A program made the position numbers and the translations under genes. DNA of 6,410 nucleotides from Sphingomonadales bacterium UBA1936 (GTDB lineage: Bacteria; Pseudomonadota; Alphaproteobacteria; Sphingomonadales; Sphingomonadaceae): the NCBI GenBank assembly GCA_002336985.1, contig DDFE01000166.1, positions 1-6,410 on the forward strand, given 5' to 3'. Under the pieces are notes generated by a model, which saw only the letters and a program-made list of their open reading frames with translations, made no database searches and was not told the DNA's origin. The stretch's first letter is position 1. Each line of letters opens with the position of its first letter. Shown piece by piece: positions 1 to 6,410 of the stretch.

Positions 1-1223
1 GATATCCGCTTCCGCGTATATATCTTCACCACGTATCGACAGTGGTTGCTGGCATGAAGAGTGAAGGCCTTGAAGTTATCGATGGCCAGCAGCGCATCAA
101 TGCTTTGAGCGACTTTGCCCAAGGCGCGTTCAAACTCTTCGACCCCATAACCGACGCTGAAACCGCAAAGTTTCCAAGCTTTCTTCGTGACCAACCATGT
201 CCTTGGGCCAACAAGAATTTCGACGCGTTAACAGATGATCTGAAGAAAAGTTTCCTGGAAACTACGATCCCCGTTGCGAGGATTGAAACGAAGGACGCCA
301 ATGAAGTTCGCGACCTTTTTGTCCGTTTGCAAGGCGGAGTACCGCTCAGCGCGCAGGAGCGGCGGGATGCATTACCTGGCAATTTTACCGACTTTATACT
401 GCGTTTAGGAGGCAAGCCAGAAATCGCACGCTACCCTGGTCACGACTTTTTCATACGCTCGTTGGGTATGAAGCCCGGGCATGACCGCGGCAAAACGCGC
501 CAGCTTGCGGCGCAGATCGCCGTACTTTTCTTAAATAGACGTGCGAAGGGCTCCGACAATTATTGCGATATCAACGCCGCTGCGGTCGATGATTTTTACT
601 ACCAGAATTTGGATTTTGAGTTGGAGGCTGATGACGCGTCCCGCCTCATGGCGATCCTCGACAAGCTTTCACAGCTAATCCAACCCGGAAAGCACGCGAA
701 GTTGCGCGGACATGATGCCATGCACCTCGTGCTTCTCGCGGATACGCTTTGGGATGATTATGTCCGCAGTTGGGAGATGAAGCTTCCAGAGGCGCTGGAT
801 CAGTTTCTTGCGGCGATATCAGAAGGAAATCTCACGAAGAGTGAGCCGGCTCCTAGCGAATACTGGACACAATATGCCCAATGGACTCGCGTCAATTCGG
901 ACCGCGGCGAAACCATCGGTCTAAGGCATCGCTTTTATCAGGAAAAAATGCTCGCCAATCTTCAGCCGTTGAGGGCCAAAGATCCCGTGCGGCTATATGG
1001 CGAACTTGAGCGCAGCATCTTGTTTTACCGACAGGCCAAGAAATGTGCTGTGTGCGACGCCGATATGTTGTGGCGGGATGTGGAGATTCATCACGTCAAT
1101 GAGCATTCCAAGGGCGGCGCGACAACGCTTGAGAATGGCGCCGCGGTACATAAGGCATGCCATCCCAAGAGCGAAGCGCAGACCAAGGCCCTCGCAAATA
1201 AGTTGGGTCGCCAAAGCCATTGA
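1..1223 (+). CDS. DUF262 domain protein with C-terminal HNH nuclease domain (5' end cut off by window)
   Basis: This is a probable NTP-dependent DNA nuclease of the DUF262 family, possibly a restriction or phage-defence enzyme. The frame is open from the first complete codon at position 3, giving 406 visible residues. The codons before the first possible start (GTG at 42) already encode family-like sequence, YPLPRIYL, so that GTG is not the true start. The hallmark IDGQQR lies at 78-95. The second DUF262 block, FVRLQGGVPLSAQE, starts at 318 and is followed by RRDALPGNF. The C-terminus has an HNH zinc-finger-like fold: CxxC at 1044-1055, IHHVNEH at 1086-1106, then HKACH at 1149-1163. This resembles classical HNH_endonuclease domains, not the DUF1524 domain of GmrD or SspE. 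The roughly 200 residues between the domains are unrecognised. Family members GmrS, SspE and BrxU act against modified or phage DNA; a defence role here is inference. GC content is lower than in the genes to the right. No terminator is visible after the stop. Confidence 0.9.
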   Translation, partial: YPLPRIYLHHVSTVVAGMKSEGLEVIDGQQRINALSDFAQGAFKLFDPITDAETAKFPSFLRDQPCPWANKNFDALTDDLKKSFLETTIPVARIETKDANEVRDLFVRLQGGVPLSAQERRDALPGNFTDFILRLGGKPEIARYPGHDFFIRSLGMKPGHDRGKTRQLAAQIAVLFLNRRAKGSDNYCDINAAAVDDFYYQNLDFELEADDASRLMAILDKLSQLIQPGKHAKLRGHDAMHLVLLADTLWDDYVRSWEMKLPEALDQFLAAISEGNLTKSEPAPSEYWTQYAQWTRVNSDRGETIGLRHRFYQEKMLANLQPLRAKDPVRLYGELERSILFYRQAKKCAVCDADMLWRDVEIHHVNEHSKGGATTLENGAAVHKACHPKSEAQTKALANKLGRQSH

Positions 1224-1228
1224 AATGA

Positions 1229-1304
<76 letters not shown>

Positions 1305-1347
1305 ATCCTGCAAAGGCGCTTGGCCTTGCGAAGAGGCGCGCCGTTAG

Positions 1348-1364
1348 CATCCGGTTTTCGGATG
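1348..1364 (-). terminator. Weak hairpin downstream of accA, possible terminator or processing site
   Basis: A perfect 6-bp inverted repeat, CATCCG/CGGATG, encloses a 5-base loop 8 bases past the accA stop codon, in the 68-base gap before tRNA-Lys. The minus-strand RNA loop is AAAAC. No run of T follows on either strand, so it does not qualify as a standard intrinsic terminator. It may instead mark 3'-end processing or simply be chance. A 7-base direct repeat, CCGTTAG, flanks the hairpin at 1341-1347 and 1370-1376; the second copy includes the accA stop. Confidence 0.3.
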
Positions 1365-1372
1365 TGCAACCG

Positions 1373-2323
1373 TTAGAGCGCACCCATTGCAAGGAATTTG
1401 CGCTGACGGTCGGTGCGCAGCGATGCGGCGTCTAGCCCATCGAGCGCGGCGAGCTCTTCGCCGATTGCCGCGCGCAGGCTGGTACAGGCTTGCAGGGGGT
1501 CGCGATGCGCGCCGCCGGCGGGTTCCGGCACGACCCGGTCGATGACACCCAGCCGCAGCAGGTCTGACGCCGTGATCTTCATGGCTTCGGCGGCGAGCGC
1601 GGCCTGGTTGGTCGTCGATCCATCGGAGCGCCACAGGATCGAGGCGCATCCCTCGGGTGAGATGACCGAATAGATAGCGTTTTCGAACATCAGCACACGG
1701 TTGGCGGCCGCCAGTGCGATCGCGCCGCCGCTGCCGCCTTCGCCGACGATTGCTGCAACCATCGGAACGGGCAGGGCGAGACATGCCTCTGTCGCGCGCG
1801 CGATGGCCTCGGCCTGACCACGGGCTTCGGCGTCGATTCCCGGGAAAGCGCCGGCGGTATCGACCAACGTCACGACGGGCAGTCCGAATTTCCCGGCGAG
1901 CTCCATGAGGCGGATCGCCTTGCGATACCCCTCGGGGCGGCCCATGCCGAAATTATGGGCAAGACGCGTCTGCGTATCGCTGCCCTTTTCATGGCCGATC
2001 AGGACGCAGCGCCGTCCGGCGATGGTCGCAAAGCCGCCGATGATGGCCGGATCGTCGGCAAAGGCGCGGTCGCCGGCGAGCGGTTCGAAATCGCTCGTGA
2101 GGTCCGCGACATAGGCAGAGAAGCGAGGACGGTGCGGATGGCGGGCGACCTGGGTGCGCTGCCAGGGCGTGAGCTTGGCATAGAGATCCGCAATCATCTT
2201 GCGCGCGCGCTCGTCGAGCCGAGCGGCTTCCGCTTCGGCTTCCGGAGTTCCGGTTGCACGTAATTCGGTGGCGCTGCGTGCAAGGGCAGCTACCGGTTTT
2301 TCGAAATCGAGATAGTCGATCAT
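1373..2323 (-). CDS. accA: Acetyl-CoA carboxylase carboxyltransferase subunit alpha
   Basis: AccA pairs with AccD (not in this window) to move the carboxyl group from carboxybiotin to acetyl-CoA, making malonyl-CoA for fatty-acid synthesis in the cytoplasm. The protein is 316 residues, close to the 319 of E. coli AccA, and appears full length. The N-terminal part (about 1-85) holds the YLDFEKP and LTPWQRTQVARHP blocks. The crotonase-like carboxyltransferase core follows: HEKG 111-114, NFGM 124-127, DTAGAFPG 155-162, AEARGQ 165-170, GEGGSGG 194-200 (an oxyanion-type glycine loop) and ISPEGCASILW 221-231. The C-terminal block VPEPAGGAHRDP ends near residue 276. The start is ATG, preceded by AGGCGGA with 4 bases between; this Shine-Dalgarno-like element is duplicated in tandem. 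The gene lies 58 bases after rodA on the same strand, so it may be cotranscribed with the elongation genes, although a promoter inside rodA cannot be excluded. Confidence 0.98.
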   Translation of the reverse strand: MIDYLDFEKPVAALARSATELRATGTPEAEAEAARLDERARKMIADLYAKLTPWQRTQVARHPHRPRFSAYVADLTSDFEPLAGDRAFADDPAIIGGFATIAGRRCVLIGHEKGSDTQTRLAHNFGMGRPEGYRKAIRLMELAGKFGLPVVTLVDTAGAFPGIDAEARGQAEAIARATEACLALPVPMVAAIVGEGGSGGAIALAAANRVLMFENAIYSVISPEGCASILWRSDGSTTNQAALAAEAMKITASDLLRLGVIDRVVPEPAGGAHRDPLQACTSLRAAIGEELAALDGLDAASLRTDRQRKFLAMGAL

Positions 2324-2325
2324 GG

Positions 2326-2343
2326 AGTCCGCCTAGTCCGCCT
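2326..2343 (-). repeat. Tandem 9-bp repeat carrying the accA ribosome-binding site
   Basis: Two perfect, adjoining copies of AGTCCGCCT (plus strand; AGGCGGACT on the coding strand) end 2 bases before the accA ATG. The copy next to the start supplies the Shine-Dalgarno-like AGGCGG at 5 bases from ATG. The second copy repeats it 9 bases further upstream, too far to serve the same start efficiently. This could be a chance duplication or a ribosome standby element. Confidence 0.6.
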
Positions 2344-2367
2344 GCCGGGCAGGGGCAACTCCCCGGC
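2344..2367 (-). other. GC-rich hairpin in the rodA-accA gap
   Basis: The inverted repeat GCCGGG (2344-2349) and CCCGGC (2362-2367) encloses 12 bases; an alternative inner pairing is GGGG (2352-2355) with CCCC (2361-2364) around a 5-base loop. It sits between the rodA stop and the accA ribosome-binding site. No T run follows on the coding strand, so it is not a standard terminator. It could be a transcript-stabilising or processing structure, or simply a by-product of high GC. Confidence 0.35.
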
Positions 2368-2381
2368 GCTTCGTCTCGATC

Positions 2382-3500
2382 TTACTGGAAACCGCTCCTG
2401 CGCTGGCTCCCCGCGCGGTCGATGCTCATGAGGATGCCAAGACACAGCATGACCGTCATCATGGCGGTGCCGCCGAAACTGACGAGGGGCAGGGGAATGC
2501 CGACGACCGGGGCGAGGCCCATCACCATCGACAGGTTGATCGCGACGTAAAAGAAGATCGTGGCGGTCAGGCCAGCGGCAGTCAGTTGGCCGAAGCGCGT
2601 CGGTGCGCGGGCTGCGACACGCAGCCCCCAACGGAACAGGAGCAGGAAAGCGACGATGATGAAGAGGCCGCCCAGGAAGCCCCATTCCTCCGCCATGGTT
2701 GCGAAGACGAAGTCGGTGTGCCCCTCCGGCAGGTAATCGAGGTGGCTTTGCGTACCCTGGAGGAACCCTTTGCCGAAGATACCGCCCGATCCGATCGCGA
2801 TCTTCGACTGGGTGATGTGGTAGCCGGTGCCGAGCGGATCGCTTTCCGGATTGAGGAAGATGAGCACCCGGTTGCGCTGGTAATCGTGCATGAAGGCCCA
2901 GACCACGGGCAGCGCGGCGAGCAGAGTTCCGCCTGCCGCGAAGAACAGCCTCAGCGGCACGCCCGCCAGGAAGACGACCACAATACCACCGAGCGCGATC
3001 ATCGTTGCGGTGCCGAGGTCGGGCTGGGTCAGCACGAGGCCGAACGGCAGGACAATCGCCACAGCAGCGGGCCAGAGCGCGTTCCAGCCGCGTATCTCTC
3101 CTGCTGGCAACTGGTCGTAGAATTTGGCGAGCGCCAGGACGATGGTGAGCTTCATCAACTCGGACGGTTGCAGGCGGATGATGCCGGTATCGAGCCAGCG
3201 CCGGCTACCTCCCGAAACTGCGCCGAGCAGTTCGACGGCAAGCAGCATGACGAGAATAAAGACGAAGGCCGGCCAGGCTCCGTCTTTCCATATCGATATG
3301 GGTACGCGCGACATGGCGAGGGCCATGACCAGGAATACGGCGAACTTTGCACCCTGCGACGCGGCCCAGGGCGTGAGGCTTCCGCTTGCGGCCGAATAAA
3401 GCACGACAAGTCCGAAGCCACCGATCGCCATGACGAGAAACAGCACGCGCCAGGGCAGCGCGCGCAGCTGTGCGGGAACGATGCCAGGTCCAGCGCTCAA
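2382..3500 (-). CDS. rodA: Rod shape-determining protein RodA, SEDS peptidoglycan glycosyltransferase
   Basis: RodA is the integral membrane polymerase that extends peptidoglycan strands from lipid II during sidewall growth, working in complex with PBP2. The 372-residue protein has about ten hydrophobic membrane segments, as SEDS proteins do. Visible family blocks are GSRRWLD (98-104), RLQPSELMKL (109-118), QPDLGTA (159-165) and the periplasmic loop YLPEGHTDFVFA (256-267). Asp263 in that loop matches the Asp shown to be essential in characterised RodA proteins. The C-terminal signature runs from Asn322 through GLAPVVGIPLPLVSFGG (328-344). The start is TTG at 3500-3498, overlapping the mrdA stop in the tetramer TTGA. 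It is supported by AGGAG 8 bases upstream; the next in-frame candidates, GTG at codon 19 and ATG at codon 24, would cut into the first membrane segment. The overlap suggests translational coupling to PBP2, its enzymatic partner. Confidence 0.98.
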   Translation of the reverse strand: MSAGPGIVPAQLRALPWRVLFLVMAIGGFGLVVLYSAASGSLTPWAASQGAKFAVFLVMALAMSRVPISIWKDGAWPAFVFILVMLLAVELLGAVSGGSRRWLDTGIIRLQPSELMKLTIVLALAKFYDQLPAGEIRGWNALWPAAVAIVLPFGLVLTQPDLGTATMIALGGIVVVFLAGVPLRLFFAAGGTLLAALPVVWAFMHDYQRNRVLIFLNPESDPLGTGYHITQSKIAIGSGGIFGKGFLQGTQSHLDYLPEGHTDFVFATMAEEWGFLGGLFIIVAFLLLFRWGLRVAARAPTRFGQLTAAGLTATIFFYVAINLSMVMGLAPVVGIPLPLVSFGGTAMMTVMLCLGILMSIDRAGSQRRSGFQ

Positions 3501-5488
3501 TCGATCGGCTCCTGCTGCGCGTTCGATGCGTTGTCGGCGGGAACTTCAGGCGCGGGGGGTGGCACCGGCGCATCGAGGGCGGCATGTTCGGCCGCCATGC
3601 GTGTCGCGATATCGCCGCCCCAGGTCGGCTCGACCTCCGCCAGGTTCTTGATCGCCAGATCCTGGTCGAACAGATAGGTCATGATGTCACGCCCGGTCAG
3701 CGGCGTGTCGAGGTTGCGTACGGTATGGCCGTTATGTTCCAGCACGATGGCCGCGGCATAGCGCGGCGACTCTGCGGGCGCGAAGCACACGAAGAGTGCG
3801 TGGTCGCGGAGCTTGAACGGCAGGGCGGCATTGCCCCGCACGCCGCCCGCGCGCTCCGCCATGGTGATACGCCGGACCTGCGCGGTGCCGGTCTTTGCCG
3901 CCAGTGTGATGCCCGGAATCTGTATCCGTGAAGCACCGCCTGTGCCGCCCTGGTTGACCACACCCGCCATGGCATCGCGGATATAGGCGAAATGTTCTGG
4001 CGTGTAGGGCAGGGCGTCGGCCTGTGCGCTGTTCTTGCCGCGCAGCAGGTGCGGCATCAGCATCTTCCCCGACGCGATACGTGACGCCATCACGGCAAGT
4101 TGTAAGGGGTTCGCCAGCACATAGCCTTGCCCGATCGACGCGTTGAGCGAGTCCGCGACCGTCCATTCCTGCTTGTATTTTTTCAGCTTCCATTCGCTGT
4201 CCGGCATCGTGCCGAAGCGCTGCGAGGGGAAGGGTAGATCGAACTTCTGGCCAAGGCCCACACTGCGCGCGATCGGAGCAATCCGGTCATACCCAAGCCG
4301 CCGGATCATCTCGTAGAAATAGATGTCGCAGCTGTACATGATGGCCTGTTTCAGATCGAGCGGCCCATGTCCGCGGCGCTTGTGGCAGTGGAAGACGCCC
4401 GATCCCACCCGCAGCGCGCCCGAACAGACGACGCGATCGGTCGGGCTTACACCCGCCTGCAGCAGTGCAAGGCCGTTCATCGGCTTGACCGTAGACCCGG
4501 GCGGGTAAAGCCCCTGCAGCGTCTTGTTCATCAGGGGAACGTGGTCGTTTTCCGAAAGCAGCTTCCATTCCTTGCGGCTGATGCCGTCGGAAAAGCTGTT
4601 CGGGTCGTACGCGGGCATCGACACCATCGCGAGCAATTCGCCTGTCAGGCAATCTATCACCACCGCCGAGCCGGAATTGGTGCCCAGGCGCCGGGCCGCA
4701 TAGGCCTGAAGGCCCTTGTCGATCGTCAGCTGTAGCGTGCGGCCAGGGATATCCTGACGCGTATCGAGTTCGCGGACCAGCTTGCCGCGCGCCGTCACCT
4801 CACTCCGCCGCGCACCCGGAACGCCCTTCAGGATCGGATCGAACGTCTTTTCGATGCCGTCTTTGCCGACCTTGTAGCCGGGGGTCAGCATCAGCGGATC
4901 CTTGGTCTTTTCGTAATCGGCGGCACTTGCCGATCCGACATAGCCGAGCAGGTGACCGACGGCGGCACCATCGGGGTAAAAGCGTGCGAAGCCCTGCGCC
5001 GGAATGACGCCCGGCAGGTCCTGCGCGCGCACCGACAGGGCGGCATAATGCTCCCAATCCAGGTTTTCGGCGACCTGAACGGGCTGGAAGCCGGCTGCGT
5101 CGTCGATGTCGTCCGCGATGCGCTGCCGTTCCTCTTCGGGCAGGCTCAGCAGCTTGACGAGGGTATCGAGCGTAGCGTCCTTATCCTTCAGGCGGTCCGG
5201 AATGATGTCGACCCGGAACACGGTCTTGTTGAGTGCCAGCGGCTTGCCGTTGCGGTCGACGACCCAGCCGCGGCGCGGGGGGATCAACGACAGGTTGACC
5301 CGGTTGCTCTCCGCCAAAAGCTTGTAGCGCTCGTTCTCGGCGATCGACAGCCATGCCATGCGGCCGGCAAGTACGCCCGACATGCCGATTTGCGCCGCGC
5401 CCAGCACGAAGCCGCGGCGCGTAAAGCTCATCTGAACCTGCGCCTCGGACAGGCTGCGCTTGCCCAGCAATCGGTCGAGTTTGATCAC
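3497..5488 (-). CDS. mrdA: Penicillin-binding protein 2, peptidoglycan D,D-transpeptidase
   Basis: PBP2 crosslinks the glycan strands made by RodA during cell elongation and is the target of mecillinam-type beta-lactams. The protein has 663 residues. A signal-anchor segment lies at about 24-48. The dimerisation domain follows, opening with ENERYKLLAESNRVNLSLIP (51-70) and RRGWVVDRNGKPLA. The transpeptidase domain has all catalytic motifs: SxxK as STVK with nucleophile Ser332 and Lys335, the second motif as SCD at 386-388 (the SxD form also found in E. coli PBP2, in place of SxN), and KTG at 532-534. A Pro/Ala-rich tail from about 637 to the end is probably disordered. The start is GTG, 10 bases after the mreD stop, without an obvious Shine-Dalgarno sequence. 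An ATG at codon 20 is an alternative start but would remove the short cytoplasmic leader usual in related proteins. The 3' end overlaps rodA by 4 bases. Confidence 0.98.
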   Translation of the reverse strand: MIKLDRLLGKRSLSEAQVQMSFTRRGFVLGAAQIGMSGVLAGRMAWLSIAENERYKLLAESNRVNLSLIPPRRGWVVDRNGKPLALNKTVFRVDIIPDRLKDKDATLDTLVKLLSLPEEERQRIADDIDDAAGFQPVQVAENLDWEHYAALSVRAQDLPGVIPAQGFARFYPDGAAVGHLLGYVGSASAADYEKTKDPLMLTPGYKVGKDGIEKTFDPILKGVPGARRSEVTARGKLVRELDTRQDIPGRTLQLTIDKGLQAYAARRLGTNSGSAVVIDCLTGELLAMVSMPAYDPNSFSDGISRKEWKLLSENDHVPLMNKTLQGLYPPGSTVKPMNGLALLQAGVSPTDRVVCSGALRVGSGVFHCHKRRGHGPLDLKQAIMYSCDIYFYEMIRRLGYDRIAPIARSVGLGQKFDLPFPSQRFGTMPDSEWKLKKYKQEWTVADSLNASIGQGYVLANPLQLAVMASRIASGKMLMPHLLRGKNSAQADALPYTPEHFAYIRDAMAGVVNQGGTGGASRIQIPGITLAAKTGTAQVRRITMAERAGGVRGNAALPFKLRDHALFVCFAPAESPRYAAAIVLEHNGHTVRNLDTPLTGRDIMTYLFDQDLAIKNLAEVEPTWGGDIATRMAAEHAALDAPVPPPAPEVPADNASNAQQEPID
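3509..3513 (-). promoter_or_regulatory. Shine-Dalgarno site fixing the TTG start of rodA
   Basis: AGGAG on the minus strand lies inside the end of mrdA, 8 bases before the TTG that begins rodA. It is the clearest ribosome-binding site at any junction in this cluster and is the main reason to accept the non-ATG start. Confidence 0.7.
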
Positions 5489-5498
5489 GATCTGTGGC

Positions 5499-6017
5499 TT
5501 AGCGGGGGTTGCGCCAGCGGTCGAGCGCGGCGCAGGCTCGCGAGATAAGCGGCCAGAACAATGCTGAAATCACGATCTGCGGCAGCAATATGAGCGGCGA
5601 CGTGCCGCCACCGGTCGCGCCTGCCACGAGCAGTGCGAAGAAGAGATAGGCGGCAATGGTGACGACCGCGATGCCCCAGTCCTCGACATGGCTGCGCCAG
5701 GGCAGCCGTCGTTCGACGAAATCGAGCGCGAGCATGGCGGCGGTCCAACCGGCCATGCCGGTCCCGATCGGCTGCCCGCTGAAGAAATCGTCCCACAGGC
5801 CGAGCGGAATTCCCATCCACAAGGGCCAGATGTCGTTCCTGAGCAGTCGCCAGGCGAGGAACACCATCAGGCCGAAGGGCGGAAGCAGCGGCTCCGTCAG
5901 GACAAAGGGGGCAAGCGGCGCCATCGACGCGACCATCGTCGATCCGATTGGGACGAGCTGGCGTTCGAGCGCCGTCGGCGGCGGTGAAAAACTCGTCCGG
6001 CGTTTGAGCGGCAGCAT
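5499..6017 (-). CDS. mreD: Rod shape-determining protein MreD
   Basis: MreD is a small inner-membrane protein of the elongasome that works with MreB and MreC to guide sidewall synthesis. The protein has 172 residues, within the usual size range, and is strongly hydrophobic with about five membrane segments (roughly 25-45, 46-62, 66-100, 114-134 and 141-160). The conserved stretch GIPLGLWDDFFSGQPIGTG (69-87) matches the family's characteristic segment. The N-terminus is basic and proline-containing (KRRTSFSPPP). ATG directly follows the mreC stop TAG, with GAGGG 10 bases upstream inside mreC. Sequence conservation in this family is low, so the call rests on the hydrophobic profile, the GLWDDF segment and the position between mreC and mrdA. 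Confidence 0.94.
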   Translation of the reverse strand: MLPLKRRTSFSPPPTALERQLVPIGSTMVASMAPLAPFVLTEPLLPPFGLMVFLAWRLLRNDIWPLWMGIPLGLWDDFFSGQPIGTGMAGWTAAMLALDFVERRLPWRSHVEDWGIAVVTIAAYLFFALLVAGATGGGTSPLILLPQIVISALFWPLISRACAALDRWRNPR

Positions 6018-6410
6018 CTACGGCCCACCCTCTGCGGCCGGCAGCGTTTCTGCTGGTGAGACGTAGGGCGGAAGTACAATCGCGAAATCGAGGCGGTTGG
6101 GATCGGCAAAGGGGCGGGCCACACCCGCCTCGCGGTTGCTTTGCCGCACGATGCCCACGGGAACATTGGGCGGATAAACACCACCCGCGCCCGAAGTCAC
6201 GAACAGGTCGCCGACCTTGAAAGGGTTCTGCCCTGCCTCGAGCGCGCGGATGTCGAGCATCCCGTCACCGCGTCCGGTAGCAAGTGCCGGCATTCCGTCG
6301 CTGATGCGGCGCACGGGCACCACATTGCCGCCATCGGTGATCAGCAGGACGCGGGCGGTAATGCGTGCGGTCGCGACCACCCGGCCGATCAATCCGTCGG
6401 GCGATCGTAC
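6018..6410 (-). CDS. mreC: Rod shape-determining protein MreC, C-terminal part (5' end beyond window)
   Basis: MreC is a periplasmic, membrane-anchored scaffold that binds and activates PBP2 within the elongasome. Only the last 130 residues are visible. The frame remains open to the right edge, reading VRSPDGLIGRVV and then ARVLLITD, the typical entry to the MreC beta-barrel domain. Further in are DLFVTSGAGGVYPPNVPVGIV, which matches the second barrel's signature (GD..vTSG..G..P...pVG.V), and a short Ala/Pro/Glu/Gly tail. The TTG at 6392 is not a real start, because conserved sequence continues upstream of it. The stop TAG abuts the mreD ATG. mreB would be expected further right, outside the window. 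Confidence 0.95.
   Translation of the reverse strand, partial: VRSPDGLIGRVVATARITARVLLITDGGNVVPVRRISDGMPALATGRGDGMLDIRALEAGQNPFKVGDLFVTSGAGGVYPPNVPVGIVRQSNREAGVARPFADPNRLDFAIVLPPYVSPAETLPAAEGGP

Noticed and set aside
42..44. GTG at 42 as the start of the DUF262-HNH gene
   Set aside because: The frame is open to the left edge, and the upstream codons encode YPLPRIYL, a typical DUF262 segment; the true start is outside the window.
1313..1327. Small inverted repeat AAGGC/GCCTT just upstream of the tRNA
   Set aside because: Only 5 bp of stem and no T run; expected by chance.
1336..1368. Possible promoter for tRNA-Lys (TTGCAC, 17 bases, TAACGG on the minus strand)
   Set aside because: Spacing is right, but the -10 element matches the consensus at only two positions and the hairpin occupies the spacer; too weak to call.
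2586..3677. Long plus-strand frame of 363 codons
   Set aside because: It lies antisense to rodA and the end of mrdA, has a charged low-complexity composition with no domain, and is a typical high-GC shadow.
4952..5548. Plus-strand frame of 198 codons
   Set aside because: It is antisense to mrdA, whose motifs are intact across the region; no recognisable protein.

Overview
The window reads as a stretch of an alphaproteobacterial chromosome, most likely from the Sphingomonadales (Sphingomonas, Novosphingobium or Erythrobacter type). That placement rests on the high-GC core genes and on the look of the PBP2, MreD and RodA proteins; no database search was run. Two parts meet at a tRNA gene near position 1230.

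Positions 1-1223 (+ strand) hold the 3' part of a gene for a DUF262 protein fused to a C-terminal HNH nuclease domain. The reading frame is open to the left edge and encodes recognisable DUF262 sequence upstream of the first possible start codon, so the true start lies outside the window. The GmrS, SspE and BrxU nucleases share this N-terminal domain and act in phage defence or restriction. This gene is visibly lower in GC than the rest of the window. Its stop codon lies 5 bases from the 3' end of a complete tRNA-Lys(CTT) gene on the opposite strand (1229-1304), as expected at the edge of an island integrated at a tRNA 3' end.

Positions 1373-6410 (all - strand, so read right to left) hold the cell-elongation cluster in the order mreC (3' part only), mreD, mrdA (PBP2), rodA, followed by accA. 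The junctions are very tight: TAG directly followed by ATG at mreC/mreD, 10 bases at mreD/mrdA, a 4-base TTGA overlap at mrdA/rodA, and 58 bases at rodA/accA. MreC and MreD are scaffold and membrane components of the elongasome, RodA polymerises glycan strands and PBP2 crosslinks them. accA encodes the carboxyltransferase alpha subunit of acetyl-CoA carboxylase, the first committed step of fatty-acid synthesis. The gene order would let sidewall and membrane-lipid synthesis share transcription, but that is inference.

No insertion sequence, CRISPR array or convincing T-tract terminator is visible. The only candidate for something new is the DUF262-HNH gene beside the tRNA. It belongs to a recognisable family, and the window cuts off both its start and most of its neighbourhood.
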